Source: Bicyclus anynana
Lineage: Eukaryota > Arthropoda > Insecta > Lepidoptera > Nymphalidae
Direction: 5' to 3'
DNA length: 64,000 bases
Assembly (NCBI RefSeq): GCF_947172395.1
Contig: NC_069099.1
Span: 15,691,740 to 15,755,739 of the forward strand
Shown here: piece by piece, positions 1-13,800 of the stretch
Position numbering within the stretch: the stretch's first letter is position 1
Layout of the letters: the number at the start of each line of letters is the position of its first letter
Notes under the pieces: generated by a model
What the model saw: the letters and a program-made list of their open reading frames with translations, nothing else
What the model was told of the DNA's origin: nothing
Databases searched by the model: none
Program-made: the position numbers and the translations under genes

Positions 1-925
1 GGATCTAAATTTTAAGGATAGATTTTCTAGATTCCTTTCAAACGCCAAAAAAGGTACGGTGCATAACCAATGATAATTTCATACTATAGATCGGTTACGT
101 CCCTACAAAATCACCGTAAAAAGTGATCCGAGTAATAAGCTACAAAACTGAGCGCACACATGCACAATTTTGTCTTTAATTCCATTATTTATTTATTTAT
201 TTATGTATATATAGTTTTCCACTTCCGCAACTCGACATTGTAGGTATTATTTGTTTAAATAACGTTCGTTGTTGACCACAATTAACATTAAAATGTGGAA
301 ACCTCTTTTGAGCGCCTCATTTTTCTTGACATTAATAGATACTACGTGTATTTAAGTATGGTAAGGTTTTCATTGATTTCCTCCAGACAAAGTCGAGGGC
401 GTTTGTAATTATTAATTAATATTTTGCTTTGACATCTTCTAAGTATCTAAGATATTTTGTATTCTTCTAATCGGCTCGAAAAACCTAGAGTCTAGTGCTA
501 TAAACTCAGTTAAACAGTAAGGAGTAAGTAACTCTAGTCTGTGGTCTATGTCTATGGTCAATTCTAAATTCTAATGTCATTGTCATAATGTCATTCATGT
601 CATTGTCAATTGAAATATACCAAAAGCGGCTTGAGAACGTGAAAACTGAAAATTGAAAACGATTTTTTTCCAATAATTGAAATAGTTTTAATTATATTTA
701 GTAATAAAATAATAATTGTAAAGCGGCGCAAACGATGGAAGCTGAGCTCGGACATAAATTTGGTCTATTCCTTACCTTCAGTACATAAATAAAAATTTTA
801 AACGTTTCCCACGATTTTGTATTGTATAGAATCTGTACAACAAATATTTTAGGGCCCTGTTTTAATGTATAACTGTTCACTAATAACTTTGATAATTTCT
901 CACCCGTAGTTGTTAAGAATTTAAG
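1..925. other. Upstream region of the AKAP17A gene
   Basis: AT-rich sequence with no supported coding exon. An ATTT tetranucleotide run lies near 184-203. The stretch at about 620-925 must hold the 5' UTR and probably the promoter of the plus-strand gene that starts at 926, but I see no TATA box or initiator that I would defend. An upstream ATG near 735 is out of context and is not called. Confidence 0.5.
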
Positions 926-1842
926 ATGAGTATTCAAGTATGTAGGGACATTTCAGACGCTGTGGCCCTGTATCTACCTCAGCGTTTGTATCTAAAATCG
1001 TTTGCAAAGCTAAACATTTCTGTCCAGCTCCCATCACACAAGGTGCACGGCAAGTCGATATCCAACTGGGAATTAATGGAGAAGTTACGGAAAATGATCC
1101 ACCCTGAGAGTTTCTCAATATTGAAAGTGTCTAAGCATAGTTCGGAAGTGATAAGGTTCGACGCAGAGCTCGAGAATAGGACGAAGTTGGAACGTGTGTT
1201 AGCGCGCTTGGAAGACAGGATAATACAGTTGAATGACTACCCGGACCCATTGAAGGTAAAAGTCAGCGAATGCAAGTCTGACTTCCCCAGTCGACACTCC
1301 TGGGACTCCTTCTTCCGCGACGCGACCGACATGGACGAAATGAAGCCAGGCGAGCGACCTGACACGATACATATAAGAAACTTGCCCATCCGTTGGTTCA
1401 TTCATGAGAGAGATAGAGACGAAGATACAATGCCTTCGGAGAGTTTATTTAAAAAAGTGTTCGATAAATATGGTCCAATAAGACAAGTAGATGTACCCGC
1501 AGCTGATCCATTCCGTATGCAAATGAAGGCTCCAATGAGAGGCATAACTACCCCGCCCCAAGACTTTGCATTGTACTTTGAAGGGTACATTCAGTTTAGT
1601 GAATACGCTGGGTTCGTGAGATGCATGGATGCATTGAGAGGTCGCAAGTTACTCAGACGTGGTGATGACATTGCAGAATGGTGTCCAATATATGTAGACT
1701 TTGATAAAACTAAACACATGACAGATGCGTCGGTGAAGAGAAGGTCTATTGTACGTGAGAGGCTTACGGCTAGACAGAGAGCCAAGGATGAGGAAGAGAA
1801 ACAGGAGAAAGAGAAGATTGCCAAGCGGGAGGCTAGAGAGCG
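926..1842 (+). CDS. AKAP17A: AKAP17A exon 1 (residues 1-305)
   Basis: Carries the whole conserved N-terminal region and the RRM-like segment (about 145-262). It ends inside an Arg codon at donor CG|GTAAGC. Reading on in the intron meets a stop at once (CGG TAA). Confidence 0.93.
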
Positions 1843-4800
1843 GTAAGCCATCCAATATATTATGTATAATAACTATAATTTTAGAGATGCTGCTCTTGAT
1901 GTTACTATTATGTATAATATAAACTCTCAGTCTGTTACTGAAGAAGGGTTTATTAGAATAAGTGGAAGCTTTAATTCAGCATTAGACTGTTTGCAAAAAT
2001 GAAAGAACTTATCTTTAGAAGAATGGTTTGTAAACTCAATTGAAAGATTCCATACTATTACAAATGGGAATGAAAGTTTGTTTATAAAACATTTTCTACT
2101 AAAGTTCATCTAGTTCATCTATTTCAATATCATAATGTATCACATTACACACTTGTGTGTTATCCTAATGTAAAACACATGGTTTGGTTGGTTGGTATTT
2201 TTTTATTAAATCTTAGCAAAGAGTTTTTATGTCAGAAAAGTGTTCAATATTTTATGAATAATATTAACTTTGTGTGTTAATTATAATAAATAAATATATC
2301 TTTAGTTTTAATAATTTTGACAATAAATAACAAACATTTATCTAAATTTAAAAATTACTCTGCATGCTTTTTCTTTTCACTGTATTGTTTTGATTTTAAA
2401 ATGCCAAGTAGTGATTTCGACATGGCAGAAAATCCCAAAGGCAACGAAAAAAGGCTACCTACTCAAAGCCTTGTGCTCAATAAATCAACCTTTAAATACT
2501 TAAGTGAATCAAAATTTCATCTTTATGGAAAACAAGCAAAGATGCAAATTCATTTTCAGAAAGTGTGTTCAAAGTGTGTTTCCTCACAAATATGTTATAA
2601 AACGTCGTATGAAGTATGTTTGGTTTAATAATTACAGACTCTGCTCCCTTACTAGCTCTCGCCTACGGCTCGGGCCAGCAATATCGCCTCTGCTGTAATT
2701 TTCAACATACTTACATGGATGATAATGTACATAATTTGACATGCTTTCACACCATATCTACCAATTGCATGGATTGTGGTCACGACGGGACTGAAGTTGC
2801 GAGATGAGAAGTGAAGTCAGCTGTTAGGGGCAAAATCGATCTACCCTCTTTCTTGTTCTTTTTCTTTTTTCAACGACCTCGCGTTTTTGGCTGTTTAGGC
2901 AAACCACACTCACGACATCGCTTTTGTTATTATGCGTATCGCGGCGCCCTCTTGGTTTGCACAATTCTACCACCGGATTCCACTCGCTGGCTAGTTTGAA
3001 ACCATCTTCCCGATTGAAATTTTTGTATTTTCGAATTTCAATGGCTTTTCGAACTACTCGGGGTATATAGTGGCGGTCCGTGGAAATAATGCGTGGATTA
3101 TGGATCTCAATCCAATGTTTAGTTCCCGGTTGTAGAATGTGATCAGCTATCGCAGATTTTTGCGGGTCGTTGTTTTTTATCGCTCGTATATGTTCTGTTA
3201 CACGGGTTGCTATGGGCCTCTTCGTTTGTCCAATATAAGAGCTACCACAGCTGCAGTCGATTTTATACACACCCGGACACTGGTATGGCAAACGATCCTT
3301 TGGAGAACGCATCACAATATCTGGCACTTTTGAATGGTATTCACCGGAAAATGACCTTCACATACGAAATGGAGAAAGATCGGTCGCTTCCATTCTTGGA
3401 TGTCTAGTCAAGGTCCGACTAGATGGTAGTTTTAGTCACACTGTTTACCGGAAGCAGACACACACGGACAGATATTTGCATGGCTCTTAGCATCACCATC
3501 CACGACACCTTGCGTCAGTGGCTACCACCCTCTTCAATCGCGCTCAGGACCTGTGTGATGACGTTCACATCCAGGCTGAGCTGGAACATATAAGCAAGGT
3601 GTTACGTCGAAATGGTCATAAGCCCCTTGTATTGAAAAATAGTTCACATCAACGGAGAGAACGACCTTTGGAAGTCGAAAGAAGAATGGCCTACTTACCT
3701 TTTGTTAAAGGGGTAACTGATAAAATTGGATCGTTCCTAAGGAAAAAATACAACATCAAGACTGTGTTTACTCCTTTACAAAAGATCGCCCACATGATGC
3801 GTTCTCCAAAGGATCGTTTGCCATACCAGTGTCCGGGTGTGTATAAAATTGACTGCAGCTGTGGTAGCTCTTATATTGGACAAACGAAGAGGCCCATAGC
3901 AACCCGTGTAACAGAACATATACGAGGGATAAAAAACAACGACCCGCGAAAATCTGCGATAGCTGATCACATTCTACAACCGGGAACTAAACATTGGATT
4001 GAGATCCATAATCCACGCATTATTTCCACGGACCGCCACTATATACCCCGAGTAGTTCGAGAAGCCATTGAAATTCGAAAATACAAAAATTTCAATCGGG
4101 AAGATGGTTTCAAACTAGCCAGCGAGTGGAACCCGGTGGTAGAATTGTGCAAACCAAGAGGGCGCCGCGATACGCATAATAACAAAAGCGATGTCGTGAG
4201 TGTGGTTTGCCTAAACAGCCAAAAACGCGAGGTCGTTGAAAAAAGAAAAAGAACAAGAAAGAGGGTAGATCGATTTTGCCCCTAACAGCTGACTTCACTT
4301 CTCATCTCGCAACTTCAGTCCCGTCGTGACCACGATCCATGCAACTGGGTCGAAATATCGACAATAAAAATCTCGTTTTATCGTGGTATGTACCCGTTTA
4401 AATAACATTCATAATGAACAACCACGAAATAAGTTTAAAATCATATCTACCAAATCAACTGACATATTATGTATGAACCTACACACAACTTTCTCTAGGG
4501 ATAGAAAAAAACAACAGTTTACATTAAGCTTACCTGATTTTGTAGCATAGTTTTTGATGTAAAACTAAGCTCCATTACATTGCAGACAAAAAGAAACAGT
4601 AAAACGTATAATTTTTCAATCTTTAAGCCAAAAGATGGAGCACCGAGAACAAGAGAAGATGGCAAAGATGAGAGAGAGAGAGCAAAAGAGAAAAAAGAAG
4701 CAGCTCGCCAAACTTATGGAGAGAGATGATGTGGATCTGAATAGGAAGGTTGCGGAGGAACAGGGCAAGCTGTTGAAGACTCAGAAACGGCTTCAAGCTA

Positions 4801-7800
4801 TAAGACTGATAGAAGAACTGTTTAAAAGAATAGAGGTTAGTATTTTCTTTTTTTCCCTAGTGGTACCGTAAGACAGAAAAAAGGAAAAGAGGTTGGCCCT
4901 GCCAAAGATGGGAGGATCTGACAGTAACAAAAGTAAGTAACTACAAAAGTAAGTGACAGAGGATTATGGAAGTGATTGGAGGATGCCTATGCCCAAGGGC
5001 AATATGAAAAATCCTGCTTATGAGCATTGTATTTTGAAATATTTTACACACTGTTCACCACATTACTTTCATTTATACTAACCAATGCTCCGGGGTAGTT
5101 CCGCCTCTTGTAAATATGAATATAAAATATAGACTATGACATTCACAAATAATGTGGCTTTCTATGCTACAGCCTTTCTTGATGAGTACTGTTTACTAAC
5201 AAAGAAATTAGAAATGAAGGTAGAAAAAACATGTCATTACATAACTTATTTATTTTAAATTATGTATGGTTTGTATTTAAAATGTTATATAAAATATATT
5301 AACCATATCTAATTGTTCTAAGCTTATTAATCAAATTTATTTTCATTAATTTAAGAACAAGTTAATTATAACTATTATAAGGTGTGAAATGACTAGTATT
5401 GTAGTTTGTTGGTAAACAGTACTCATCAAGAAAGGCTGTAGTATAGTGGTAAAAGAATTTCTAGAATCATTTAGATCCAGAGATTACACCCTCCTACAAT
5501 TATACCACAACCTCTTTGTCTTTATAATATTAGTAAAGATTATGGTCACATAAAACAAAATCAATAGATAGCAACCAACAACAATTGCACAAAATCATCA
5601 ATTTCATAATTATTTTAATGTGTGTGCCAAATACTGGCAGAAATGTTTTTGTTGAAACTTGTTTTTGTTCTTTGACAAATAGTCAAACACTATACTAATA
5701 TTTTCAGGTACGTCCAGAACTACAACGCAATGGCGTCAAAACGGAGCGCTACTACAAGACAGGGGATCGGCTCGCGCGCCAGCGGATCGTAGACAAGTAT
5801 AAGCGGCAGCAGGAGAAAGCACTCGATGAGCAGCAAGAGAGGTTGAGACACGCGCTCGACGGTTAGTAGCATAAAAAAATCATTTATTTCAATTAGGCTT
5901 AGTAGTTAATTACTTTTTAACCGACTTCAAAAAAAAGGAGGACAAAAACACATTTCAATTAAGCCTAACCATAGTGCAACACAAACCACAGTTGGTTTTA
6001 ATACATAATATAATATTTAAGAACTAAAATTATCGGGTAGTTAAAAAAATATCGTAAAAGTGTGAGTAAACCGCTGCTGCGACGCTACACAGGCTGTCCC
6101 AAAAAATAATTCTTTAGTCCGCTAAAGTTATTAGTATCTTTTAGAAGATTCTTTACTGTATCCGGAAAATCGTTAAAGATTGTTGGAACAATATATTGAA
6201 GCCTTCGCTTACCATACCCATTTATGAAGTTCGGTACATACAATTTTTATTTTTATGTTTGTTACCGCATAAGTTCGTCATTTCCAAACCAATTTAATTT
6301 TTTTTTTTTTTAATTTGAAAGAGTATATACTTCCAGATGGGCCATTTCTTTGTTTTCATTTTAACACAAAATTACTGAACTGATATATTTATGAAAATTA
6401 AATGATAGGACACACTAAAACCAGAATTGTAAAGACGACAACCGGTTCAAAAGGCAGGTTCTGCTGAGACGAGTTGGCAAGAAATGACAATTGCTCTTAT
6501 AATAAAATCATAGATTATTGTTATTTACAATACATATTACAATTTCTTCTATTTTTACTACCTGTGTAAAAGTAGAAGCTGAACAATGGTCTCAAAGTAT
6601 CTTGTATAATTAAGAAATTCAATGATTGTGAATTTGTGCATTCCAATAGCCCCCTTGTGTCAAACCAGCAAACTAATGTGGCTGACAAGCTACAATCAGC
6701 TTGCACAACAGAGTAAAAGAAAATTAAAAAAAATGATGACATACTTGATGCAGTTGTATCCGCTAATCTGAGATTATAATATATATATAATAAAATAATT
6801 TACATGGGACATTTTATAAATGAAATGTCAGTCCAGTTTTTAATAATAAATAAATAAAATAAAAATAAAAATAGCCTTTATTCTCTGACTGCTGAATACA
6901 TATGATATACCTAATACTATTACTTAATTTATACACCAGAGCAATCAGGTTGTCCTTCGACATAGGCCTCCTCCAGACTTTTCCACTCTACTCGATCTCT
7001 GGCCTTTCCTCGCCATCATTTTGGCAGGTCATCCTCCCATCTCTTATGTGGTCGTCCTTGCCTCCTTTTCCCATCTCTGGGTCTGGGTCTGAGTCCAGTT
7101 TTTACTTGTTGGAAAATAATTTACTAGTTATCTGTTTTTTTCTGTTTTATATATATTTAATGTTTTAATTTTCAGGTCGTATCATAATACGCTCAGCACT
7201 GGAAACCAAGAAGCCCCATCGAGAGTCCATCAGCTCTATGTCGGAGGACGAGCAGATACACAAGCGCGTCAAGAGCGAGCGGCCCACCTCGCCAGAAAGG
7301 GATGGGTACAAGCCACCAGGTGGGTACATTTAAGGGACGGGTACAAGCACCAGGTGGGTACATTTAAGGGACGGGTACAAGCCACCAGGTGGGTACATTT
7401 AAGGGACAGGTACATTTAAGGGACAGGTACAAACCACCAGGTAGGTACATTTGAGGGACTGGTACAAGCCACCAGCTGGGTACATTTAAGGGACAGGTAC
7501 ATGCCACCAGATGGGTACATTTAAGGGACAGGTACAAGCCACCAGGTGGGTACATTTAAGGGACGGGTACAAGCCACCAGGTGGGTACATTTAAGGGACG
7601 AGTACAAGCCACCAGGTGGGTACATTTAAGGGATGGGTACAAGCCACCAGGTGGGTACATTTAAGGGACGGGTGCAAGCCACCAGGTGGGTACATTTAAG
7701 CACGAGTTTCCCCTCAGAATAAGAGGCAGACTTCACACACATAGAGAATTAAGATAATTCTCAAGTAAACAGGTTTATTTCTTAAAACGCACATAATTAA

Positions 7801-10800
7801 AAAGTTGGAGGTGTATGCTCCGGACTGGATTCGAACCTACGCCCTCCGAATCGAAGGCAGAAGTCATATTTAAAAGGCAAATATTATTTTTAAGAAAATA
7901 AAAATTCAAGTCACCTGGAAGAGGTCACTATTAGTGATAAACCCTCCACTGTATTTTATCCTGTATTTTGTATGTTTATAGATATGTTTGTTGCAATAAA
8001 GGTTAAATAAATAAATAAAATAAACTAATTTCAAAATGTGTGATGTTCGCAGGCGCAGGGATGTTCGGCTACAACCCTTACGGCTTCAACTACGCCTTTC
8101 CCGCGCCGCCGCCCTCCTACCCCTTCCCGCAGAGTAAGAGTATCACATCTAATAGAACATCCGTGTTAGAAACGACCTTCACCCATCTGTTTAATAGATG
8201 AAATAGTGTTTTAAATCAAAATTGGGATTAAAAAAAAAAGTTGAACCGACTTCTAAGAAGCGAAAAATAACATTGTGCCTATGCCCTTTCTTTTTGTTTT
8301 TTACAACTTAGCCCTTGACTACAATCTCACTTGATGGTAAGTGATGATGCAATCTAAGATGAAAGCGGGCTAACTTGTTAGCAGAAGGATGAAAATCCAC
8401 ACCCCTTTCGGTTTTTAAACGATATCGTACCGGAACGCTAAATCGCTTGGTGGTACGTCTTTGCCGGTAGGGTGGTTGTTAGCCACTGCCGAAGCGTTCT
8501 ACCAACCAGACCTGGATCAATTAAGAAAACCTCAATCGACCCAGGGATAGAACCCAGGACCTCCATCTTGTAAATCCACATGCCGTTCTATTGATCGCTT
8601 TGTATGCAATGCCAAAAAAACGTAATGAACTTTAAGAGCCTGTTTGGCATAGCGCCACCTTTAAACCAATCAAAAGAAAGGATACAATGTTATTTCAATT
8701 TTGATTCTGGCTTCAAAGTCATATTTGAAGTCGATTTTTGTTAAAAAGATTTTATTTTTCTGTTTTTGATGTGTCCTAACATAGTAAACGCCACAGTTCG
8801 GGCAATTTGGTTCAGTTATTTTGAATTTAACAAAAAATTACTGAACGGATTCTTGACAAAATTAAATGCGACCAATCTGCATCTTTCAAACAAAGAATAT
8901 GGGTTGATAATGATGATGATGATGATGATGATGATGAGTGAATGAAAATGAGTCAGTTTCCCGTAATTAATGGATAAAATGGTAGATACACACCACCTAA
9001 TTATCTAAAACTAATTCGAACCGTTTAGAAAACATCCCTAGTTTCTATTATAAAACTTTTCAAATTAGTTTTAGATAATGAATAATGTTAACTATTATTA
9101 TATGTTAGCTTTCTGTATTCTCCGTTGAAAACAAAAAATACTCGTGAAAGAATTATTTCGATACGTTAATTATTTCCTCGAACTTGGCTCGCGTTTAACG
9201 CAGTGACGTCATCATACAACACTTGCTCGCCCGATATAAGCAATTTCGGACTTCTGCCTTACCTACTGACGAACTAATGGTTAGAATTGAAAAATTCTTT
9301 TTGTGTTGAAAAGCCCGATTAACGAGGAAGGCTATAAGATACATAACATCACGCTACGACCAATAGGAGCAAAGCACCGATCAAAAATGTGGCCAAAGCA
9401 GGGTAAATAATGTTCGGTTGTCGGCTAGTCTTCCTAATATAGGTACAAATGCGGTCATTCTCACGAAATATCGAAAACCGCTTGACTTACAAAGATGAAA
9501 TTTGGCAGGGAGGTAGTCTATAGTTAGTAGGTATCTGCTAATAATGGATTTTCGATAGAGCCGGATTAAAGAGGTCTATATGCTCTCACAAGAGACCTAC
9601 CTTTACCTAGCCTATTACCTAGTAACATTATTCATTAGGCGGTGAATCTACCATTTGCGGGACACCCTGTATAATTGCTGTAACCCCGTGTTCCAGCGTC
9701 CATGTACTATCCGGTGCGCGGCGCGTACTACCCGCCGCCTGACGCGTACGCGCGGCGTCCGTTCCGGGGACGTGGACGCGGCCGGGGACGTGGACGCTTG
9801 CCATACTTCGAGGGACCGGACGCAACGCAACAGTACTACCAGTGAGTCATTCACAACTTATGGTCCACGGTTTTATGCCTAGAGGGTCTCTCAGACCTAT
9901 ATATCATCGAGTGTCTGGACGCCACGCAACAGTACTACTAGTAATTTATCTACACAGTCTGTACTCCACGGAATATTGTATTATGCCTTAGTGGGTCTCT
10001 CAGACCCAGATATCATCGAATGACTGGACGCCACGCAGCAGTACTACCAGTGAGTCGTCTACACATTCTGTGCTCCACGGAATATTGTATTATGTCTAGC
10101 GGGTCTCTCAGACCCAGATATCATCGAGTGAGTGGACGCAACGCAACAGTACTACCAGTGAGTCATCTACACAGTCTGTACTCCACGGTATACTGTATTA
10201 TGCATAGTGGGTCTCTCAGACACAGATATCATTGAGTGCTGGTCGCCATGCAGCAGTACTACCAGTGAGTCATCTACACAGTCTGTACTCCACGGAATAT
10301 TGTATTATGTCTTATGGGTCTCTCAGACCCAGATATCATCGAGTGACTCGACGCCACGCAGCAGTACTATAAGTGAGACATCTACTTTAATGCGAAGGCG
10401 CCGTTGTTTTCGTCGTCCACCTTGTTTTCATTATACATGTCATTGTTCTCCGGAGCTCCCAATAACGCCCAATAATAATAATCCCGCTTATTAAAATATT
10501 GACCGTAACTGGAAGCTTTTATATTGAGAGTAGCATTTCCGTTTCCGTCGATTTCATACCAGTTTTCGTACTTTTATTGACGTCACGTCTGGCTATGTGG
10601 CGCCACCTGGCGGTGTCGGGCTCGGGAAGTTTCGTAAATCGCTGAGCGCGACTTTAGCTCATTGGCGTTTTGTTTGCCGTCGAAGCAACATCTTGCAATC
10701 AGTTGGTACCCGACATTGCAAGATAAAGTGTAATAAGTGAAGTGAATTCGCTGTGAGTACTTTATATTTTATTACGTTGTAATATTACGTTGTAATTATT

Positions 10801-13800
10801 ACGTTGTTACATACAACGTTAATGTAATTAACGTTAAATTATGTAAAATTTCAAATTTCATTTGAAAATAGTACGTGATCATTATTTTAACGGTTTTTCC
10901 GTTCGGATCACTACTTCATGTGTTTGAAAGTCTTGCTTTTTTGCAAATGTTTTCGTACTTGCATGTATATAATAATATTTTCTTTGTAGTGATTTTTCAA
11001 CAGTTAAAATAGTATTAAAAGTGGCGGGGCCCAGCGGGCTTCCTAAAAATGTGAACTCAGAAACCAAAGTGAACGTTCTAGCAATAGACTGTTGTCTAAC
11101 ATAATATAATATATACTGCAAAACGAACGCGTGGCCAGTGGCTTTCGTTTCAAAGGAGTACATAAATTACGAATGCTCGAAAGTTAGACAAAGAGTTTTT
11201 GAGAGTTACTCAAACATATTGTTACTTCAATTCAAACCGGCATTGAAAAAAGGTTCACAAATCCCGCCAGAATTTAGCACAGGAATTTTGATTCGCCACC
11301 CCACACAGGGGCAAGGCGTAGACACTGTTAACGTGCCTGGACACATTTGCAGTCAAATATCGGTCTAATAGTTTACCGCCCCTCGCGGGGGCAAGGTATA
11401 CATAGTTTTTAACCGACTTCAAAAAGGTTTCTCAATTCGACCGTATATATTTTTAACGTTCCTGGACGTATTTGCAAAAACAACTTACTGAGTAAGATAT
11501 AGAAAGTTTAAATATTCCTGGACGTATTTGCACAGTCAAATACCGGTCTAATAGATTACCGCCCCTCATGGGGACGAGGTTATAGAAAGTGTTAACATTC
11601 CTAGACGAATTTCCAGTCAAATACTGAGGATCGCCGCCACTCGCAAGGGCAAGGCACGAATAGTGTTGAAATTTCATCACGTAGAACACACAACATGGAA
11701 TATACGTACAATGCGCAATCGCTCATGCACAGCCATGCTTGCATGATAATTACAACCCACCCTCGCGAGGTGTTTATTTCTTTATATAAAATATTCAAAT
11801 ACCGGTGTCCTTGATCGCCACCGTCGCGGGCGTATGCATGAAGAGTAATGTTCTATCGCGTGGAACATACAACACGGATTATATCTGTAATGCGCACACG
11901 TTCATGCACAGCCTTGCTTGCATGATCAATACAATCCACCCTCGCGGGGTGTTTATGAAAGATGTATGGATACGAATATCTTATCTATCTATATAAATTA
12001 TTCAAATACCCGTGTCGATGTCGTGTGTGTGATCGCCACCCCTCGCGAGGGGAATGCATGAAAAATTTTAAAATTCCATCGCCTGGAACGCACGACAGGA
12101 AATATACATACAATGCGCATACGCTTGCACAGCCTTGCTTGTATGATCATTATAATCCACCCTCGCGGGGTGTTTATCAGCAATGTACAAGAGTCTAATG
12201 TCCTAAAGCCCTTGCAGGCTGACTCGCTATCTTTTACGTTTGCTAGTTGACATATACAAAATTGAGTTTCTATGTAAAAATGTCACTCATAAATAAATAA
12301 ATAATAAATAAATATACTTAAACAATACACATCACTATCTAGCCCCAAAGTAAGCATACAGAGCAGCTTGTATTATGGGTACTAAGATAGTTGATATTAT
12401 AATATTCATATACATGTATAAATACACACAGACACTGGAAAAAACCCATGTTCATCACATAAATATTTTCCAGTTGTGGGAATCGAACCCACGGCCGCGG
12501 ATGCAGAAAGCAGGGTCACTACCCACTGCGCCACACGGCCGTCATTGCTTACTCGTGAATATCCCACAGTAGGTAAATGACATTTTGCCAATTGATTTTT
12601 TGATTTTCAAAATAGTGAATAGGCCAACTAGATTTGTAACCAATGGGTGAATTAATTACTTTGTGACAATAGCGTGAAAATCTGATGAACGAAAGCGTCA
12701 GAATAAACATCATGTACATTTTGGTATAGAGGTTAAAGTCAGGAAACTTATTTTTCCAAATACATCTAAGTTTTCTAAAGATATTACTGGATGTATACAG
12801 TTTATTATTTGCATACTCCAGGTTTCATAAACTTAGAAACAAACGAAAAGGTAAAACATATTATGATACCCTTCGTCACCTAGCAAAATGTAGAAAAACG
12901 CATAAGCGATAACATAAAAATTTCTATCAAAGCAAAGGATTCTAAATGAATTCTTTTTCAGGGGCTCGAGGCCCATCAAGGGTATTATGTATGCTTTAAA
13001 GTTTAATGTATCCAGAAAACTTAAAGTATTTTGAGATAGACTTCATTTCAAGCGGTCTTTTTAGCCACCTTTTTCACCACCTTTTTCAATGGGAGAAAAT
13101 GGTGGCACCAAAAACGTACAGAGGTTAATCTGAGGTTATCTCCTACCGTTCTCTCGAATAACCTCGTGTTTTTCTTAATCTATATGAAACATCGTTCCAC
13201 ACTCCTGTTTTGGAAGAAATATCATTAATTGTCTACTTAATGAAATACAAAGGATCATAAAAGCACCATGCTCTGTTGCTAATTACGCATGGTCCACTTG
13301 CTAAATACGCACAGCAATACGCACAGCATCAGAAACTCAGTTTGAAGAATAGACACAAGGCTACTTGCATGTGTATGTAATAAAATTCCAAAGGTGCTTC
13401 CTACGTTTTGTATACAGGGAATTGTTGGAGATTACTTCCTTGTCATTTGAACTATGCATGTCTCTTTCTCAAATACTTTCTCAATGCTATCGAATCGGCA
13501 GCATGTTTTGTAAGAGATATGTAGAATTAAGAATCCCGGTTCATATCGACAATTTTATCATTTACTAAGAAAATAATACGAAACGTAGATGTAGACTATA
13601 TCGAAAAATTGCCCGTACCATTGAATGAATCAATGACCTTGTTTAATATAATCAGATTGCTAGCTACCTACTTCACTAACACCCTCAGCCAGTGTTTTTG
13701 TTAGTAGCAAATGCCTTTGACCACGCTTGGGCAGCGTTACTAAACATTCACCCTCTGAGGAATTCATGGTCACGAGAGGAATAGGTACTGCATTCCAATA

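Larger units (their letters stand above)
2753..4453. mobile_element. Penelope-like element: two truncated copies in inverted tail-to-tail arrangement, with candidate 12-bp target duplication
   Basis: The right-hand copy (plus strand, about 3336-4345) carries the end of a Penelope-type reverse transcriptase (FLDV..., YRKQTHTDRYLH, then an in-frame stop) and a GIY-YIG endonuclease. The left-hand copy (2765-about 3327, minus strand) is the reverse complement of the GIY-YIG part and 3' tail only. The two arms of about 560 bp differ at few positions. The 12-mer CATATCTACCAA occurs at 2753-2764 and 4442-4453, directly outside the pair, as expected of a target duplication. Penelope elements are known for inverted and partial copies. 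A similar sequence near 36596 leaves some doubt about the exact left border. Confidence 0.85.

Noticed and set aside
2317..2628. Plus-strand open frame of 103 codons in AKAP17A intron 1
   Set aside because: AT-rich, no domain, no splice or context support, and the codons look random.
3399..3500. Hammerhead ribozyme in the Penelope element
   Set aside because: Some Penelope elements carry one, but I found no conserved CTGATGA and GAAA core in the right spacing here.
7364..7555. Open frame of 63 codons on the minus strand with a repeated YPPGGLYLSLKC-like motif
   Set aside because: It is a read-through of the 35-bp minisatellite. The 35-base period keeps shifting the frame, and there is no independent coding signal.
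7304..7700. CRISPR-like regular repeats
   Set aside because: The repeats are directly adjacent without unique spacers and grow out of an animal exon; this is a minisatellite.
10020..10494. Open frames of 71-95 codons over the exon 6 array
   Set aside because: They follow the 107-bp tandem repeat and end in unrelated sequence. The true reading frame stops at the first TGA after exon 6.
12483..12545. tRNA gene on the minus strand
   Set aside because: A-box and B-box are good, but the sequence continues into a SINE body with an AT-rich tail and does not close an acceptor stem.
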